Positions 49,195 to 62,400 of a stretch of 64,000 nucleotides of DNA are shown in pieces (position 1 is the first letter of the stretch; each line of letters starts with the position of its first letter). The notes beneath the pieces are model-generated. The model ran no database searches. It was not told where the DNA came from and saw only the letters and a program-made list of their open reading frames with translations. The DNA comes from Theodoxus fluviatilis (taxonomy: Eukaryota; Mollusca; Gastropoda; Cycloneritida; Neritidae), in the NCBI GenBank assembly GCA_034096865.1, contig JAWQFJ010025441.1:1-64000 (forward strand), read 5' to 3'. Both the position numbers and the translations under genes were made by a program.

Positions 49195-49284
49195 GCGCAT
49201 TCCCGAAACACGGGGGAGTGAGAGTTATCCGTCCTCGCGCTAGCATACGTAAACAGCCAGGGAAAGTTCCGGTTTGCGGCCAAC

Positions 49285-49572
49285 ATAGCGACGCGCAGTA
49301 AAAAGATCTGTGGTGGAGGAAAAGCTTACTGTGTATGCTGTTCAAATTACTCTGGGAAGGTAGTTTATGGGAGGATTGTAAAACTACACAAGCTACCAAC
49401 TAACAAAATACTCAGGCGAGCATGGGAGCAACGTTTACGGCTGTTTAGGCAAGACTACAAAACCGTGAACTACCCCCGTGTGTGTTCCGAGCATTTCGTA
49501 CACAAACAAGGACCAAAAAGCGGCGACAACGTACCTTCCGTTTTCCCCAATCGTACTTTCAAGATTTGTTCG
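49285..49572 (+). pseudogene. THAP zinc-finger exon with a lost start codon
   Basis: The frame at 49285-49572 (96 codons, ending at donor TTCG|GTAAGT) encodes a complete THAP domain. KICGGGKAYCVCCSNYSGK supplies the C-x2-C pair; then come LHKLPTNKILRRAWEQRLR, the RVCSEHF C-x2-H pair and NVPSVFPNRTF with the conserved proline. THAP domains bind specific DNA, here presumably the transposon ends. The expected initiator at 49285-49287 is ATA, not ATG, in an otherwise suitable AACATAGCGACG context. No in-frame ATG lies just upstream. No downstream exon was recognised before 51 kb, consistent with an internally deleted or decayed copy. Confidence 0.7.
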
Positions 49573-50959
49573 GTAAGTTTAAAGCAATAGTTCAGGCATA
49601 ATAGCATTGATCTAGGCTAGGGGACTTCAATTCTCTTTTACCAAGAGATTGTATTTTAGATCTTGCGTGATAGTCTGAGTTTCTGCTGTGTTGTGATGTC
49701 CATGAGATCGTCCCAGTATCCATGTTGTATATTGTATTATCTTTATACTATAGTCATAATTTTTGTCATCATGTATAGTTGTTCCAGTTATAAAGTAATG
49801 CTTTTTCTTTTTTCTTTTTAATTTTTTAAAAATCGTAATGAATAGTCATGTGCTTGGAAATTGAGAGTGCAACTAAATTTAGTAAAATACTACCCCAAAA
49901 ATCAAATATCAAACCTTTTCATTGAAACACAAGAACAGCCCTTGTCTGCAAAGTTTGGTCATCACTGAATCTCATTAGGGCGGTATCATTGTCATGATGA
50001 AGGTCTGACAACTAATTGCTTCTACTTGGGCCCACCAGGGACTAAAACCGGGTACCTGTGAGGACAGTGACTGCATACTGTCGTGCAATTAACCTTTAAT
50101 GTGAGGGAATTCTCGACAAACGAAATAAATTGCAAAGGCAAAAGTGCAAAAAAGTTTGCAAACGTCATCATTGGTCACATACGAGAGCAGCAATATCACT
50201 AATCAGTCTACCGAGTAGTACACACAGGACACCGCTGTACATAGCAGAAGTCTGCGAGAACTTCGATAATAAAGTGCCGAGGAAGGGTTTTCAGTTTAAA
50301 TCACATGGACATGATTATTCTGAAGAGACTGATATCTCAGATCATCACTTCTCACTGTACTAATCACAATCTTGTGTAGTTCCATATATCAACACTTGGT
50401 AGATGACGAACAGTCTACTCAATGAACAAAAGGCTGGCGTGGAAAATGTATGACTGTTGGCTCCATGCAATACGACATCGACTGCGGATGAACAGTGAAG
50501 GCCTGAACTGAACAAGGTCCTTTCCAACACGCTCCTCAATGGCCATGTTGCGAGCTGGCGCTAAACAGCTAAAGCAGACTACAATCATTTATCCAGCGTG
50601 ACGTCATTCAATTTAACTGCGTCTGTTCACCAGGAACATGCACAGCTTTACGCAAATAGCTCCACATTCCCAGGTCAAGCTCACAAGCAATAACATTTTC
50701 TCTGACATCGATGCCCATATGAAGACTTGATGAAGTGTTCTCCATGATAGTGTACGCCTTTCGCCGTGAGGCAGTTGTGGTGCGGTCGAAAAAACACAAC
50801 GCCGTCGTCCAACCAGACCTACACGTACCTAATTCTTCATTTCGTTCCATTCTAGATTTCAAGTTGATCCGACATCATTTTACCCAACTGCTTTCCTGTG
50901 ATTTATTTGCCTCTTTGTTCTCTAGATGTCCGTATTGTGATGTAGTCTACACGCAGTTC
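49573..50959. other. Interior of the THAP/SAP transposon
   Basis: Several short frames (for example 50862-50608 on the minus strand) are present, but none shows a transposase motif. It is probably decayed intron and coding sequence. Confidence 0.35.
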
Positions 50960-51191
50960 AGTTTTATTCTGTCGCGCACTGTGCGCTTCTACGAGCATAC
51001 TTAGAAAGTGTATGTATGAAAGGGAACGCGCCCGCACGTTTTGTGTGTGCTCGCGTGTCTGCCTGGCAGTCTGCCTTTGTGTGTTTAATCCCACTTTGCG
51101 TTTGTCCGTGTTTTTTTAAATAGTCTCTCAGTTCTTTCACTTTCATGGAATCAAAAACAAACTCGTCGCAAGTGTCCTGCGTGTTCGCCAT
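50960..51191 (-). pseudogene. SAP-like DNA-binding N-terminal exon
   Basis: Starting at ATG 51191, about 70 bases inside the right terminal repeat, the frame reads CDEFVFDSMKVKELRDYLKK followed by HGQTQSG. This fits the helix-turn-helix of a SAP motif. After that point the sequence becomes a low-complexity ADTRAHTKR stretch and degenerates. SAP motifs bind AT-rich DNA and occur at the N-terminus of several transposon-encoded proteins. No catalytic domain was found between here and the THAP exon. Confidence 0.45.
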
Positions 51192-51295
51192 TGTTGAGAA
51201 AGAAACAGGAACTGGCCGAACGAAAGGGACGCAACTCCTGCCTTACTCCGCTCTTCAGTTTCGGGCATGTGCCATAGTCTCAGCCACGCTGAATG

Positions 51296-52298
51296 CGCTT
51301 TAATAATCCCAAGAGACAACTGAGGTCTAGTTTGATGTTATAAAAAGTTATCAGTTGGTGCATACATTAATTATAAGTTTTTACCCACGCGTGAGTCAAT
51401 TCCCCATGCATGGACAGTCGTGCACTGTACCGAATCCGAATTAGTTCTGTCCTTACAAAACATCCAGAGCAACAGGTCACCCTACGTCGTGTATCGAATC
51501 CCACTGCACTTGACGGCCGAACGCGTCAGGTCTCACAGCGTTCAATTTGCGCAGATGTGTAAGATGTAGGTACACTCCATCAATCATCAATGCACGTCGG
51601 TGCGAGGGCCTAGCTCGCAGGAAAGATACGAGCAGTATTGACCAAGGGAGTATGCGGACGACAATGGGCCAGATGCGATAATAGTGTGATTGTGTACCTC
51701 TGTTGTTTGGACAGTGTCATCTCTCAGTGGCGACCGAGAGAAAAAAGTACTCCGCACTTGAGTGCGGCAGTCGGGCTTTGTTTGCCCTGGGTCTCTCGTA
51801 AAGCACGAGGACAACACAGCGCAGCAGTGGAAGAGCCACCCACTCCTGTGAAGCAGTGGTCGCTCTGGATCGCGGCCTAGACGTGGTCACGCAGGCAGTG
51901 ACACTGTAGCCTTTCAGTGTCCTCAGTCTTCAAGCTGTCGGTTGATTACGCGAGCACGCGCAAGCTTTGGTCAAATGCAACAAGGAAGCCGCTGTGCTCA
52001 AAGGTAAAGTGTTGGTCAAACAAAGTAATCGTATAAGGTGAGGCATTGGGAGTTATCACGAAAGAGTGTTAATGCAGCGTATGGAAAATGACATGGTAAT
52101 AATTTTGTAAATGGAATAAGAAATTTTAAAAATGAACAGAAAAGAAATGAGAAACATCTAAAAGATATAATACATCGAATGCCATAGGCTAGTGAGGGAG
52201 GTGTTGTTGTTTTTTCTCCTTTCTCTCTGCTAAAGAAATTCTGCAATGTCGAATTGGAGTAATATCTTATATCAAATGAACGTTTTCTCCCCCCCCCC
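51296..52298. other. Intergenic, nothing recognised
   Basis: No supported feature. Confidence 0.4.
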
Positions 52299-52301
52299 CT
52301 C

Positions 52302-52374
<73 letters not shown>
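52299..52374 (+). repeat. CT microsatellite
   Basis: A (CT)n run after a short C-run, then CTCG units to about 52398. Confidence 0.95.
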
Positions 52375-52376
<2 letters not shown>

Positions 52377-52572
52377 CACTCGCTTTCTCGCTCGCTCTTT
52401 TCTCGTGATTCAGGTAAGCGGTCACATAAATTGATCTCGCCAATATCGGGGGAAAGAGTGCGCAGAGCTGCAGGCGAAGTGCATACATTTTTGCTGGCGA
52501 CAGCGGAATCCTCCAGTAACTCCAAACTTCCGTCCTCTCCCTGCCATCCGCCTCCTGCCTCCCAGCACTCAC

Positions 52573-52709
52573 GTTTCGGACATCACGTGACCGGAAAGAA
52601 TCATAGCTAGTGGGTGTGCGGCGGCTTCTTTGATCTCTCGGCTCTGCTCTTTGATCGATGCCGGTGCCCCTGAGTCCACACAGAGCAGACGTCCGACAGA
52701 GGGAGCGTC
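52573..52709 (-). CDS. Possible further upstream exon of the mucin-like membrane protein
   Basis: A 137-base segment with acceptor CAACACTTGCCCAG (ending 52710) and strong donor CGAAAC|GTGAGT (52573/52572). The frame reads DAPSVGRLLCVDSGAPASIK, then EQSREIKEAAAHPLAMILSG. It runs phase 0 to phase 2, as do the exons at 38787 and 31835, and ends in a similar hydrophobic stretch. A phase-2-to-0 exon would still be needed between it and 38787. A second frame is also open over most of the segment. It is a tentative call. Confidence 0.25.
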
Positions 52710-55700
52710 CTGGGCAAGTGTTGGAGATTTGTCTGCAAAGTTCCTCGCGTCCGGTCTGCATTCCTGCATTTCCGGTCAAATAATCTCCTGTCCGCCTCTG
52801 TCGTTTGGGTTGGGACAGATGTATTGAGCATGTGAGCTATTTGTATCAGGCGCAGGGCAGGAGCATATGTATTAAAATTATCACTTTGCACTTTGTCGGG
52901 ATATTTTCCAGAAAAGGGTCGTATCTGAAGATTGCAGGGAACGTCCTGAAGTATTCGTGATCGGAGGAATGTATCCACATCGGGATGAAAGATTGTCTCC
53001 TATATGATTTTTTTTCCAGTCACGTGTCTCCATCGGGGCAAACGTTGTCCATCGCCCATCACTCATGACGCCTCTGCAGAGCGAAGACAGCGTCATTCTT
53101 ACACGAACTGATCGATGTTGCTCAGTTTCAAGCTTGTGTCATGGGACTCTCAATTCAATTTTGTCAGAGAGCATTCACCTGCATGGCTGAAAATTTGCTG
53201 AACCCGAAGTGAGTTATGGTAGACACAGCAATTTTCTAGACGGAAAACAGCGGGTCAACAATGTCGTCTGTGCGGCTCCAACATTTTTCAGAATTGTTGT
53301 CGTAGTTTGTGAATGATCGCTGAAATGGCGAAAAAAATACCTATAATAGTTTTCAATCACACAAAAAGCAAGCTGCGTTGGACTTTTTGTGAGAATGCAG
53401 CTAAAGTAAAACTCACCCGCAAAGGCCGTGTTTACCTCAGCCTGTCCATGATGACATCCTTTTTTTCTCATGAAACTCCTACGCTCTCTACACAAGGGAC
53501 TGTGGGGTAGAGGTCTCAAACTGTGTCAAGTGGTGCTTTGCTAAATAGCTCCTCTCCTCCCCAGCTAGCGAAGTCCTCGTACATCAAAGACTGGCCTCAT
53601 TTCCTCTTTAGGATTGAACAACTTTCATCGTCAAAGGCTGCAGTGTAAATTTCAAGAGCAAGAAGAGGGGACATTGTATTTCTTAAGTAATCTTTTGCAT
53701 CTATTTCTTTTTAACAAGTTTTTAACACGTGCACATTGGAAAAGAAATCCAATCTGAATCCGCAGTCTTGTGCATTAGGCTGAGTAAAGCATTCCAGTAG
53801 CTTTGCAAAATTTGTCCAACTTCGTATGTAAGAGCTTTAATACAACATTTTATTTTGTGAATTTTTCTCCTAAGAACTACAATAAATACTTCGAGTTTTG
53901 GGACTCCGTTCTATAAGACCTCCCCAAGTAAAATTTCTGCCATCATTAACACTATAGCAATCACATTTTAGCGGACAGTCCATTTTTTATGGTTGATAAA
54001 TTACTTTATACCGGATTGTTGCTATCTTTTTTGGTTCGACAAATCGCAGAGCCCAGCTTGGCCTTAGAAAAGATCTTAGGTTTCTGTGTTGCAGACCGAC
54101 GGAGAAAAGAGTCTACCTCGAGCTCGAAGTAGTTGCAAGGAACAGAGTAACATGACATCCACTGATGTGAACCGGACATTAAGCGTACGCGTGACTGAGA
54201 GAAAAAACACCCGGTCCGAGTTTCTTCCAAGCAGCATTTTCCGTTCCTAGCACGACCAGGGCTGGAGCGATAGACGGAGGCAGTGAACGCTGTTGGTGCC
54301 AGACACACACGGGCCTGCTGCGAACAACTCGCCACCTCCCCTCAGACAACAGTCTCGCTGTCCGCAGACGACGTGACCCCTGGCCTCCCCCTGGGTCCCT
54401 GCTGAACTCAGTGATGGTGTTTGAGGCAACGGGTGACTCCGGTGCTATTTTTACAGGAAGCTGAAGCTCTAGTTTGTTAAGGAATTCTAAATATGAACAC
54501 AATCTGTACACTCCTCTTTTGTGGTTAGTGAAATTTCGTTTTCGTCTTGTGGTGTTCAGTCAATAAGGTGTGTGTGTTTTTTCCTGTGCATGAATATGCA
54601 TTGTTAAACAGAAACCTTTTCCCCATTACAGACGCTGAACGACGCAGCGCTAATGCGGAGCCGGTTTCTGACTCCCTCATTGCTTGGGCCGAAAGCAAAT
54701 TTTTACATGCTTTTGGCCGATACATTTTGATTGACAACCCATTGAGGTGTTTTTAAAAAGTTATCACACATAATTGTTGTGTTTTTTTAATACACACAAA
54801 TACGGCAAGTCTGTCATGATGGTGTGTGGCACGTTCAATATTAATTTGTCCAGCTAATAGCACATGAGTGACTCTAATGCATCATGCACTGTGCACACAT
54901 TGTTGTTTAGTTCTCGATCCTTGCGTGTCCTTCATATTTGAGTCTCAACATTCTTTTCCTACTTGGTTTTCACAAACTACCCCGTCCTCTGTTTTCCTTC
55001 AATCACTAAATCGTTTAATGTCGTATCACAACTACGACTAAAATGTTTCTTCTTAATGAACGTGGGGAGAAGGGTTGGAATAGAATATTGTACACATTAA
55101 TGTACAGATAATGGAGGCTGCTAATGGAAAATGTTATTGAAGTGCTGTGTTGTGAATTCATCCTCGCGTAACGTGTTTCGTCTACAATTTTGCGTGAACA
55201 AAACATGACAGTGAGGGTAAATTTGGAGCGCATACAATGAAATTGATGTTCAGCTAATATGGTTGGAAATTCTTGAAAAGACTCTCTCACAATTTAACCA
55301 ACTCTGTAGAATCACAGTGAGGGAAAGCTGCCCAGAGAAACATTGGGTGCATCCGCACCAAGGAGCACCCCGCAGATACTTAAGTAGAACATTTCGCGCA
55401 ATATCGTCACCCTGTAGGCTCATCCGCCACCTTTGCCCAACTAAGGTCAGGCATGTATCGTGTATGTCTGACCTGCTGGTGAGGCATTTCTCCCTGTTCG
55501 CCCCTTTCCACCGTCAACTGTCCCATTTTGCCGCCAACCAACTACCTCGGTAGTTCGAGAGAGAGGAGAGAAAAAAAGCAGTAGCGGAGGAATGTGTAAA
55601 AACCCTTTTTAGGGAAAGAATGATACCACCCAAAACGTTTTGCCGCCCCAATGTGAAATTCAAGATGGCAAAAGAGGCTCCTCACCGAATTGTTGAAACG

Positions 55701-56389
55701 TGAGCAAATGTCAAGAAAAGTCGCTAGCGTTTCGCACTATGCTTTAAGGTTTCGAGGACAAGTCAACAAGGATAAAATCCTAGTTTGCGTATTTTGACAA
55801 AACAGACTTTCTGTTCCAGCCGACTGCGTTACACTAGCATAATTATTGTATTTACTTAATGCATTTTAATTTTCTTTTTAATGGGCAAATGTTTGCAAGG
55901 CCATGTTTGCAACATGTCATGACACTTCTTCAATCCCGAGAATGCGAAAGTGCTCAGAATACCATACGAATCATGACAAGAAGAGAACAACATCAATAAC
56001 ATACACTCGATCCCTACAATGCGAGTCACTTTCTGTGAGTTTGTTTATTGGATGAGAATCTAAGTAAAAGTTTATGAAAATATGATCGTGTAATGGTAGA
56101 TGCCCTTCGACACGTGCTCTGTCTTCTGCTTGAGGACTTCATAGTCTGCGGCAACAAAGGCCGTGCATGCTCTTGTCCTAAATAAGGTCCATGCACATCT
56201 TGTATATCCTGCATTGTCGGCTTTACTCCTCATCCCTCCTTTTTCCATTTTCGCGTCTCCCCTTCCTCCCTCTCATCCATCCAGACCCCATCCGTTGATC
56301 ACTTGCGTCACATCTAAATCCCAACAGTGACGTCAGAGTGGGTTCGGGCTGCCATGCCGACGTCCAACAAAGAAAAGGGGGCAGGCGAC
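52710..56389. other. Intergenic, nothing recognised
   Basis: About 3.7 kb with short frames only. A donor-like GCGG|GTGAGT on the minus strand near 53417 follows a short open stretch but fits no model. Confidence 0.4.
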
Positions 56390-56930
56390 AGAAAAAGGGG
56401 GGGGGGGGGCAATCGAGATTGGGGGGTGGGGTGGGGGGCGGCACAATCGAGATGGGTGGAATGGGGGGGGGGGAAGGTGGGGGGAGTGGTTGTGGTTCAG
56501 ATGGAGGGGTTAGTGGGAAGGGTTGGGGGGGGGGGGGGCGTTCCTTACACGGGCCTTAGGGAAGAGTTTGACCTTGGGAGCCTTGAATGACTGTGGGCAG
56601 AGGGCACCAAGCAAGAGGATTAGTCGGGGAGGGGTGGGGGGTGGGGGCAAGGGGGGAGGGGGGCGGGGAGACAGAAAGTGGTCTCTTTATAATGCCTGAG
56701 AGACCGGGCATACTGACTGGGCGGCAGTGGATGTTTAGACGGGCGGAATGGAAGAGAAGAAGGGTGAGAGGTAGTTGAGAGTCGGGGAAGACGGAGGAGA
56801 TGGAGGGGTGGGGGATGGGGGGCAAAGGAAAAACGGGAGGAAAGGGTGGGGACTGTCAGGAAGCTGAGAGGGTGTAGGGGGAGGGGGGAATGTGGAGGTC
56901 AGCTGAGAGGTGTTTAGGGTCGAGCCTGGC
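56390..56930 (+). repeat. G-rich tract with many runs of four or more G
   Basis: Repeated G-runs (for example 56399-56409, 56465-56474, 56526-56538, 56650-56670) interspersed with GGTGGGG, GGGAGG and GATGG words. There is high potential for G-quadruplexes. It is not an exact tandem repeat. Confidence 0.8.
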
Positions 56931-57169
56931 TGTGCGAGGAGTCTCAAGATCGCGCTCTGGACGAGCCCAGGGATTTAGCGTAATCCAGCCTGCCTCTCCT
57001 TTCCCCGCTCGACTTCACTCCCCGTGCCTCCAGCACCGAGTGCGTGCTTGAGGACTGAGTAAGTCACAGTAAGAGCAAAAGGGTCACTGAAGGAGGGAAG
57101 GAGTGGGGAACGGATGGAGGGGGTGCGTAAGTGTCCGTCATGAGATTGATTGACCAGTTAGTCATCAAC

Positions 57170-57260
57170 TGGTTGGTCGGTCGATCGGTCGGTCGGTCGC
57201 ACAGGCAGTCAGCAGTCAAGTCAGTTAGTCAGTCAGTCTCGCAGGCAGTCGGTCATGCAG
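57170..57260 (+). repeat. Degenerate GGTC / AGTC tetranucleotide repeat
   Basis: GGTCGGTC units grade into CAGTCAGTCAAG and GTCAGTCAGTC words. Confidence 0.7.
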
Positions 57261-57540
57261 TTAGCCACCCTTTGAGTCAGTCGTTCTGTCACATACACGG
57301 TCAGTGTAAGTGATCGTTAGTAAATGGTTTCGTGTCAGTTCGCGAAAGCAGACAGGGAATCCACATGTTGAAATGGAGAAGAGAAGGGCAAAAGAGAAGG
57401 GGAAATACGCATTCGTTGAGTGCAGACTGTGTGCGCGTGCTCAGTCTCTGTGTGTTTATACAGGTGCGTGTGCATGCCTGTTTGTATGTGTGAGGGTTTT
57501 GTGTGTGTCTGTGTGTGCGCGCATGAATGTATTATGTACG

Positions 57541-57544
<4 letters not shown>

Positions 57545-57611
<67 letters not shown>
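57545..57611 (+). repeat. GA microsatellite
   Basis: A pure GA run. Confidence 0.95.
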
Positions 57612-57613
<2 letters not shown>

Positions 57614-59265
57614 GGATGAGATGCCGAAATAAGCTTAAAATGTCAATATCAAACAAGTTTCTGTTTATTTCCAAAGCATGCACTCGGTCAAGAAGCAGCG
57701 CGAAGCATAAGCGTTATGGTTTACAAACGTGTGGACAAATGGGATACGAATTTTGCGGGGGTGTGGGTGTGGGGGTGGAAGATGGAAGATATGTTTGGCA
57801 GAAAAATCATTTTTCGTCATACAGGGTCCGAGAATAATACGTCCTTAGAGAATCGACCTAAATTCTAATGATGCCATAACCCCCTGAAGCAGTCTCGTGG
57901 GGAAAATAATGTCATTGGGTATATTTTCGTTCTAGCGCATTTGAGTCCACCACTGGCTTTTTTCATCGTAATTGTCTTTGTCAACAGGACTTCCGCAACA
58001 TCATCTTTTTCTTGTCTGGGCTGGCGATTCCCTCCTTTTTTTTCAGCCCCACAAGCATTACTCGGGTCGGAAAGTCACTCATTCATCGATGTTTGAGAAA
58101 CAGGCGTGTGCACGTGTGTACGTGTGCAAGTGTGGTCAAATGGAGGGACCTCCCTGCATCGGCGCAGGAAAGAAGTGCAATGCAAACGGCGCCTGTCTTG
58201 CACGGGCGGGCAACAGCGGCCTTCACTGATGACTTTTTTCCCCCGTCAAGGTCGACCTTGGCAGCCCTGCCTCGAGGGTCGCTCCTGACACGCCTTGGCC
58301 CCGCCCACTGTAGCCACGCCCATCAATAGGGGACGCAACTCGTGAATTCCCGAAGACTCGCTTTGCACCTACAGGGACAATTCAGAATGAGCAGGCGAAG
58401 GAGGGTGTGGTCAGGGAAAAGGTCATCGGCGTTTTGTGGGCATCTCCTCATTACTTCTCCAATAAAGAGAGAATTCCATGCTCTGGCTACTTTTGGAAGC
58501 TCACTTCTTTTTTCTTCTGTAGCCCGTCTGTGCTTCCTTGGAGAAGGGATGGGGGTAGGGACGAAAAGCCAAAAAAGGGGGGGGGGGTTGGGGGGGGGGG
58601 GGTAGGGGGGAGGAGGGGCACTTAGGGAAGGAGGGGGGATAATGTCAAATAAGGGACAGGATTCAAAATCCATGTCAACAAACAAGTCTGCTTCTGCCCA
58701 CATACACAAAGAATGAAGGAGTCTGATTTTCGCCCCCCACCCCCCATCCCCCAATCGAACAAAGCAAACAGCAGACAAGTGAACACCCCAAAAAACAACA
58801 AAGTTTGTGGGCACAGGCTGCTTTCTTATGGCCGTGGCTCATTAGGAGAAGTCATGCTTTATTCAATCGGTCTCTCCTGGAAGGTAAACTTCTCCCCTCT
58901 GCAATCTGGTGCCACCCTGAGCAACGGCTCAGTCCGCGTTCACGCGAGGAAATTTGGTGGATAAAACGTCCACTTGTTGACTTTCTTTTTCATGCTAAAA
59001 ACACATAATGTTTGAGCCATAATTATTAAAAACATTATCATTCCCACCAACATTTCGCTGTGTGGATGAAACTGCTGGTACGTTCCTCAGCCACAGTAGG
59101 ATACATACTGTAGATTTTAGAATTTTTTTATTTTTTTTATAGACTGATTGCAAAACCTATGGATAGCATTGCACCCCATGGATGCTTTTCATATTTTTCT
59201 TCATCCTCATTTTTCTGTTGTTTTTCCTATGTTTACTTTTCCTATGCTTGGGACCCCTTTTAAGA
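57612..59265. other. Intergenic, with a G-rich tract at 58577-58625
   Basis: No gene supported. A minus-strand acceptor-like GAATTGTCCCTGTAG at about 58375-58389 is followed by an open stretch (VQSESSGIHELRPLLMGV) without a convincing donor. Confidence 0.35.
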
Positions 59266-59392
59266 TGCACACGGAGAGACAGACACACACACACACAGAC
59301 ACAGACACAGACGCACACACACATACACACACAGACACACACACAGACATATATACATACGCACACACATACACACGTACACACACGTACAC

Positions 59393-59423
<31 letters not shown>

Positions 59424-59512
59424 AACGCACACACAAAGAATCACACACACAAACACTAACACACATACACACGCGCGCGCGCACGCACACGTACACACGC
59501 GCGCTGGTGCGC
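59266..59512 (+). repeat. CA microsatellite
   Basis: CA units with ACAGAC, ATAC and CGCG variants. Confidence 0.95.
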
Positions 59513-61732
59513 ACATTTATTCTACCAAATTTCGCCAGTACAAAGTCTGCCTCATTTTCCCGACTTTCCGCCAATCTTGGCACGTGAATGCGAGGTCCAA
59601 GCTACAGCGCCCTGCGGTAGACCTCCTCCCCCTGGTCCAATAGACACAGCTCCTCGCCCTGGCCCTCCTTTCAGCTCCATCACGATTCCCCCCACCCCGG
59701 GTGGAGGCCCTGGCTCGGACTGATGGCACTCTGGGATGATGTTTGGCCTTTATATCCCGCTTGAACATTTCTGTTCTATTTCCCTTGCCGTCCTCCGATG
59801 GTTATCTTCATTCCACATTGATTATTCACTTCGTCGCTATTCACAATTGTTCTAAAGCAATTGGCGTGATGTAAGAATATTAAAATAAGAATATCTACAT
59901 ACATACAAAACACATCCTTTACAGGAGACGTTATTTGCACGTCGACGAAATCTAATAACATATGTGTATTAACGAGTGTTATTGAATGAAATCAACAAAG
60001 TCAGAACGCGGGTAAAACAGTAAAGATGGGTCAATGCCGTTTTCAATACAAGTCTCACAACTCTTTCAACAGGTTTCCCATTCGCCGGAAAGCTCTAACA
60101 AAGGCCCCGCCCATCTTCATCATGCTGTCTCGTCATTGACATGACGTCATCATTCCAACCAATGGGAGTGGCAGGAGGTGTGGTATGCCATCACCGTCTT
60201 CGTCTGTCTGCAGCTGCATTCGTAACCAAAAAAGTATTTTCTCCTCACCTTGAACGCTATTTATCGAGCAGCAGGGATGTAAATCTTGAACACTGATTGT
60301 AAATTTGCCCTAGCTTCTTCCTCTGTTTTCCTCTGTGGAGGACAGAAAGTAGTCGCTTCAGGCGATTTCCCTGTGTGCAGAGAACAAAGAGATGCCGCAG
60401 CCAGACAGCCCTGCAGGAGGCGACCATCGCCCGAGTCTGCCGCTCCTGTGTTGGTCTGCAGTGTGCCCGCCTAGGGCGCTCTGTGTGCTTTCTTCCCCCA
60501 GACGGGCTCTGTCAATTGTCTCCATAATACCACCCATCGCTGTAAGATAATTGTCTTTTGTGGCGCCCTAATGCAAGGAGCGCGCATCTTTCTTCCCTTT
60601 TCTGGCCTTGCATGCTGGGCTGTGCAAACATTACGTTGCTATTGTCGAGACAGACGTGGGAAGGGAAGAAAAGAAAACGAGAGAAAAGAAATGCAAAGGT
60701 ACAAACAGTCGGATTCAAAAATGAATGACACGAGCGTATGTGCAGACGAAATAGAACTTGCCTCAAGGCTGATGAAAAAGAGTATGAATCACGACTAACA
60801 GTTCCCGACATGTCTTTTTAAACTAAACGTTGCCGTGTGCATGTGTCCTCCTTGAGTCCAGTCTCCCATGAAGTTGACAACCCAAGACTGTGACGACACG
60901 AGACATCAAGAAGACGGGCATTGGGAGAACCAATAGCATGAAACAACATCATTTGCTGTGGAAAAGTTACATCTCCCTGAGCCGCTGCAGGTAGTTACTA
61001 ACGATTTACCGCGATTTTAGCTATCCCGATCCAATTCTAAACTTCTAGTTTTGGGTCGAAAGTGATAATCCACCAAGCATCCCTGCCTCTGCAGCACAGA
61101 CTAGCTTTGCGCAAGGCTGACATGGAAGTGTGAATCCCAGATCCAGACTCTGATCCAGTCCGTCCCTGCGTCAATGGTTTTTTTGCCGTCCGGCACTGAC
61201 GTGACAAGTGTCAATCCAGGTCGTACGTGCATGGCACCGCTTGGCTAAGACTCCCAACCCTTGCCCTTCCCATCACCCCCTTGCCAACCCCCCACCCTCC
61301 CCTTTCCCATCCCTTGTCCCCAGTGGGCCTGGCCCCCTTATACCTCAGCTCCGTGTACATGCCCCAAAACACGAGATTTTTGTTACCTCTCATACCCCTT
61401 AATAACGGTGTCGATGACGTTTCGAGTTTACCGTACAGGTGTCAGCTTTCGGGATAATCCTGCCTGAGCCCGGGGCGCGAGAAAGAAGTTATTTCAATAC
61501 TTTTTTATGAGCTTGATTCTTGACTAAAGAACCCCCATGGGCTCAAGGCGACATGCTGAGTGTGCCTCCCACGACTCTGTACCTAAGTCGCTTTTTTCCC
61601 GACCCTCATTACAGGCGTCGTCTCCCCTGCGACTTTCCCAGGGAGTGTCAGTCTGTTGCACATGCGGACCACACCCACAGACTGGCGGTACCAAGAGCGA
61701 CCAGCAAGGGATGGTGGAAGACCCTTCCTCGC
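59513..61732. other. Intergenic, nothing recognised
   Basis: No supported gene. An ATGACGTCAT palindrome and CCAACCAATGGG lie close together at about 60141-60167 and could belong to a promoter, but no transcript is recognised beside them. Confidence 0.35.

Positions 61733-62400
<668 letters not shown>

Larger units (their letters stand above)
48396..51295. mobile_element. THAP/SAP-coding DNA transposon with a nested insertion in its left end
   Basis: The first 21 bases, CATTCAGCGTGGCTGAGACT plus A (48396-48416), are repeated inverted at 51275-51295. The left terminal repeat is interrupted there by a 776-base element. When that element and one TA are skipped, the continuation GCGCATTCCCGAAAC (49195-49209) lines up with GGCACATGCCCGAAAC inside the right end (read inward from 51272). 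The terminal repeat is therefore about 38 bases. Inside are a THAP-domain exon on the plus strand and a SAP-like exon on the minus strand, reading toward each other. Without the insertion the element is about 2.1 kb, so much of the coding region is probably missing. No clear target duplication was found and the superfamily is not assigned. Confidence 0.65.

Noticed and set aside
52267..52978. Overlapping minus-strand frames as a single gene
   Set aside because: The first part is the CT repeat read as Glu/Arg. Only the segment 52709-52573 has paired splice signals, and it is listed with low confidence.
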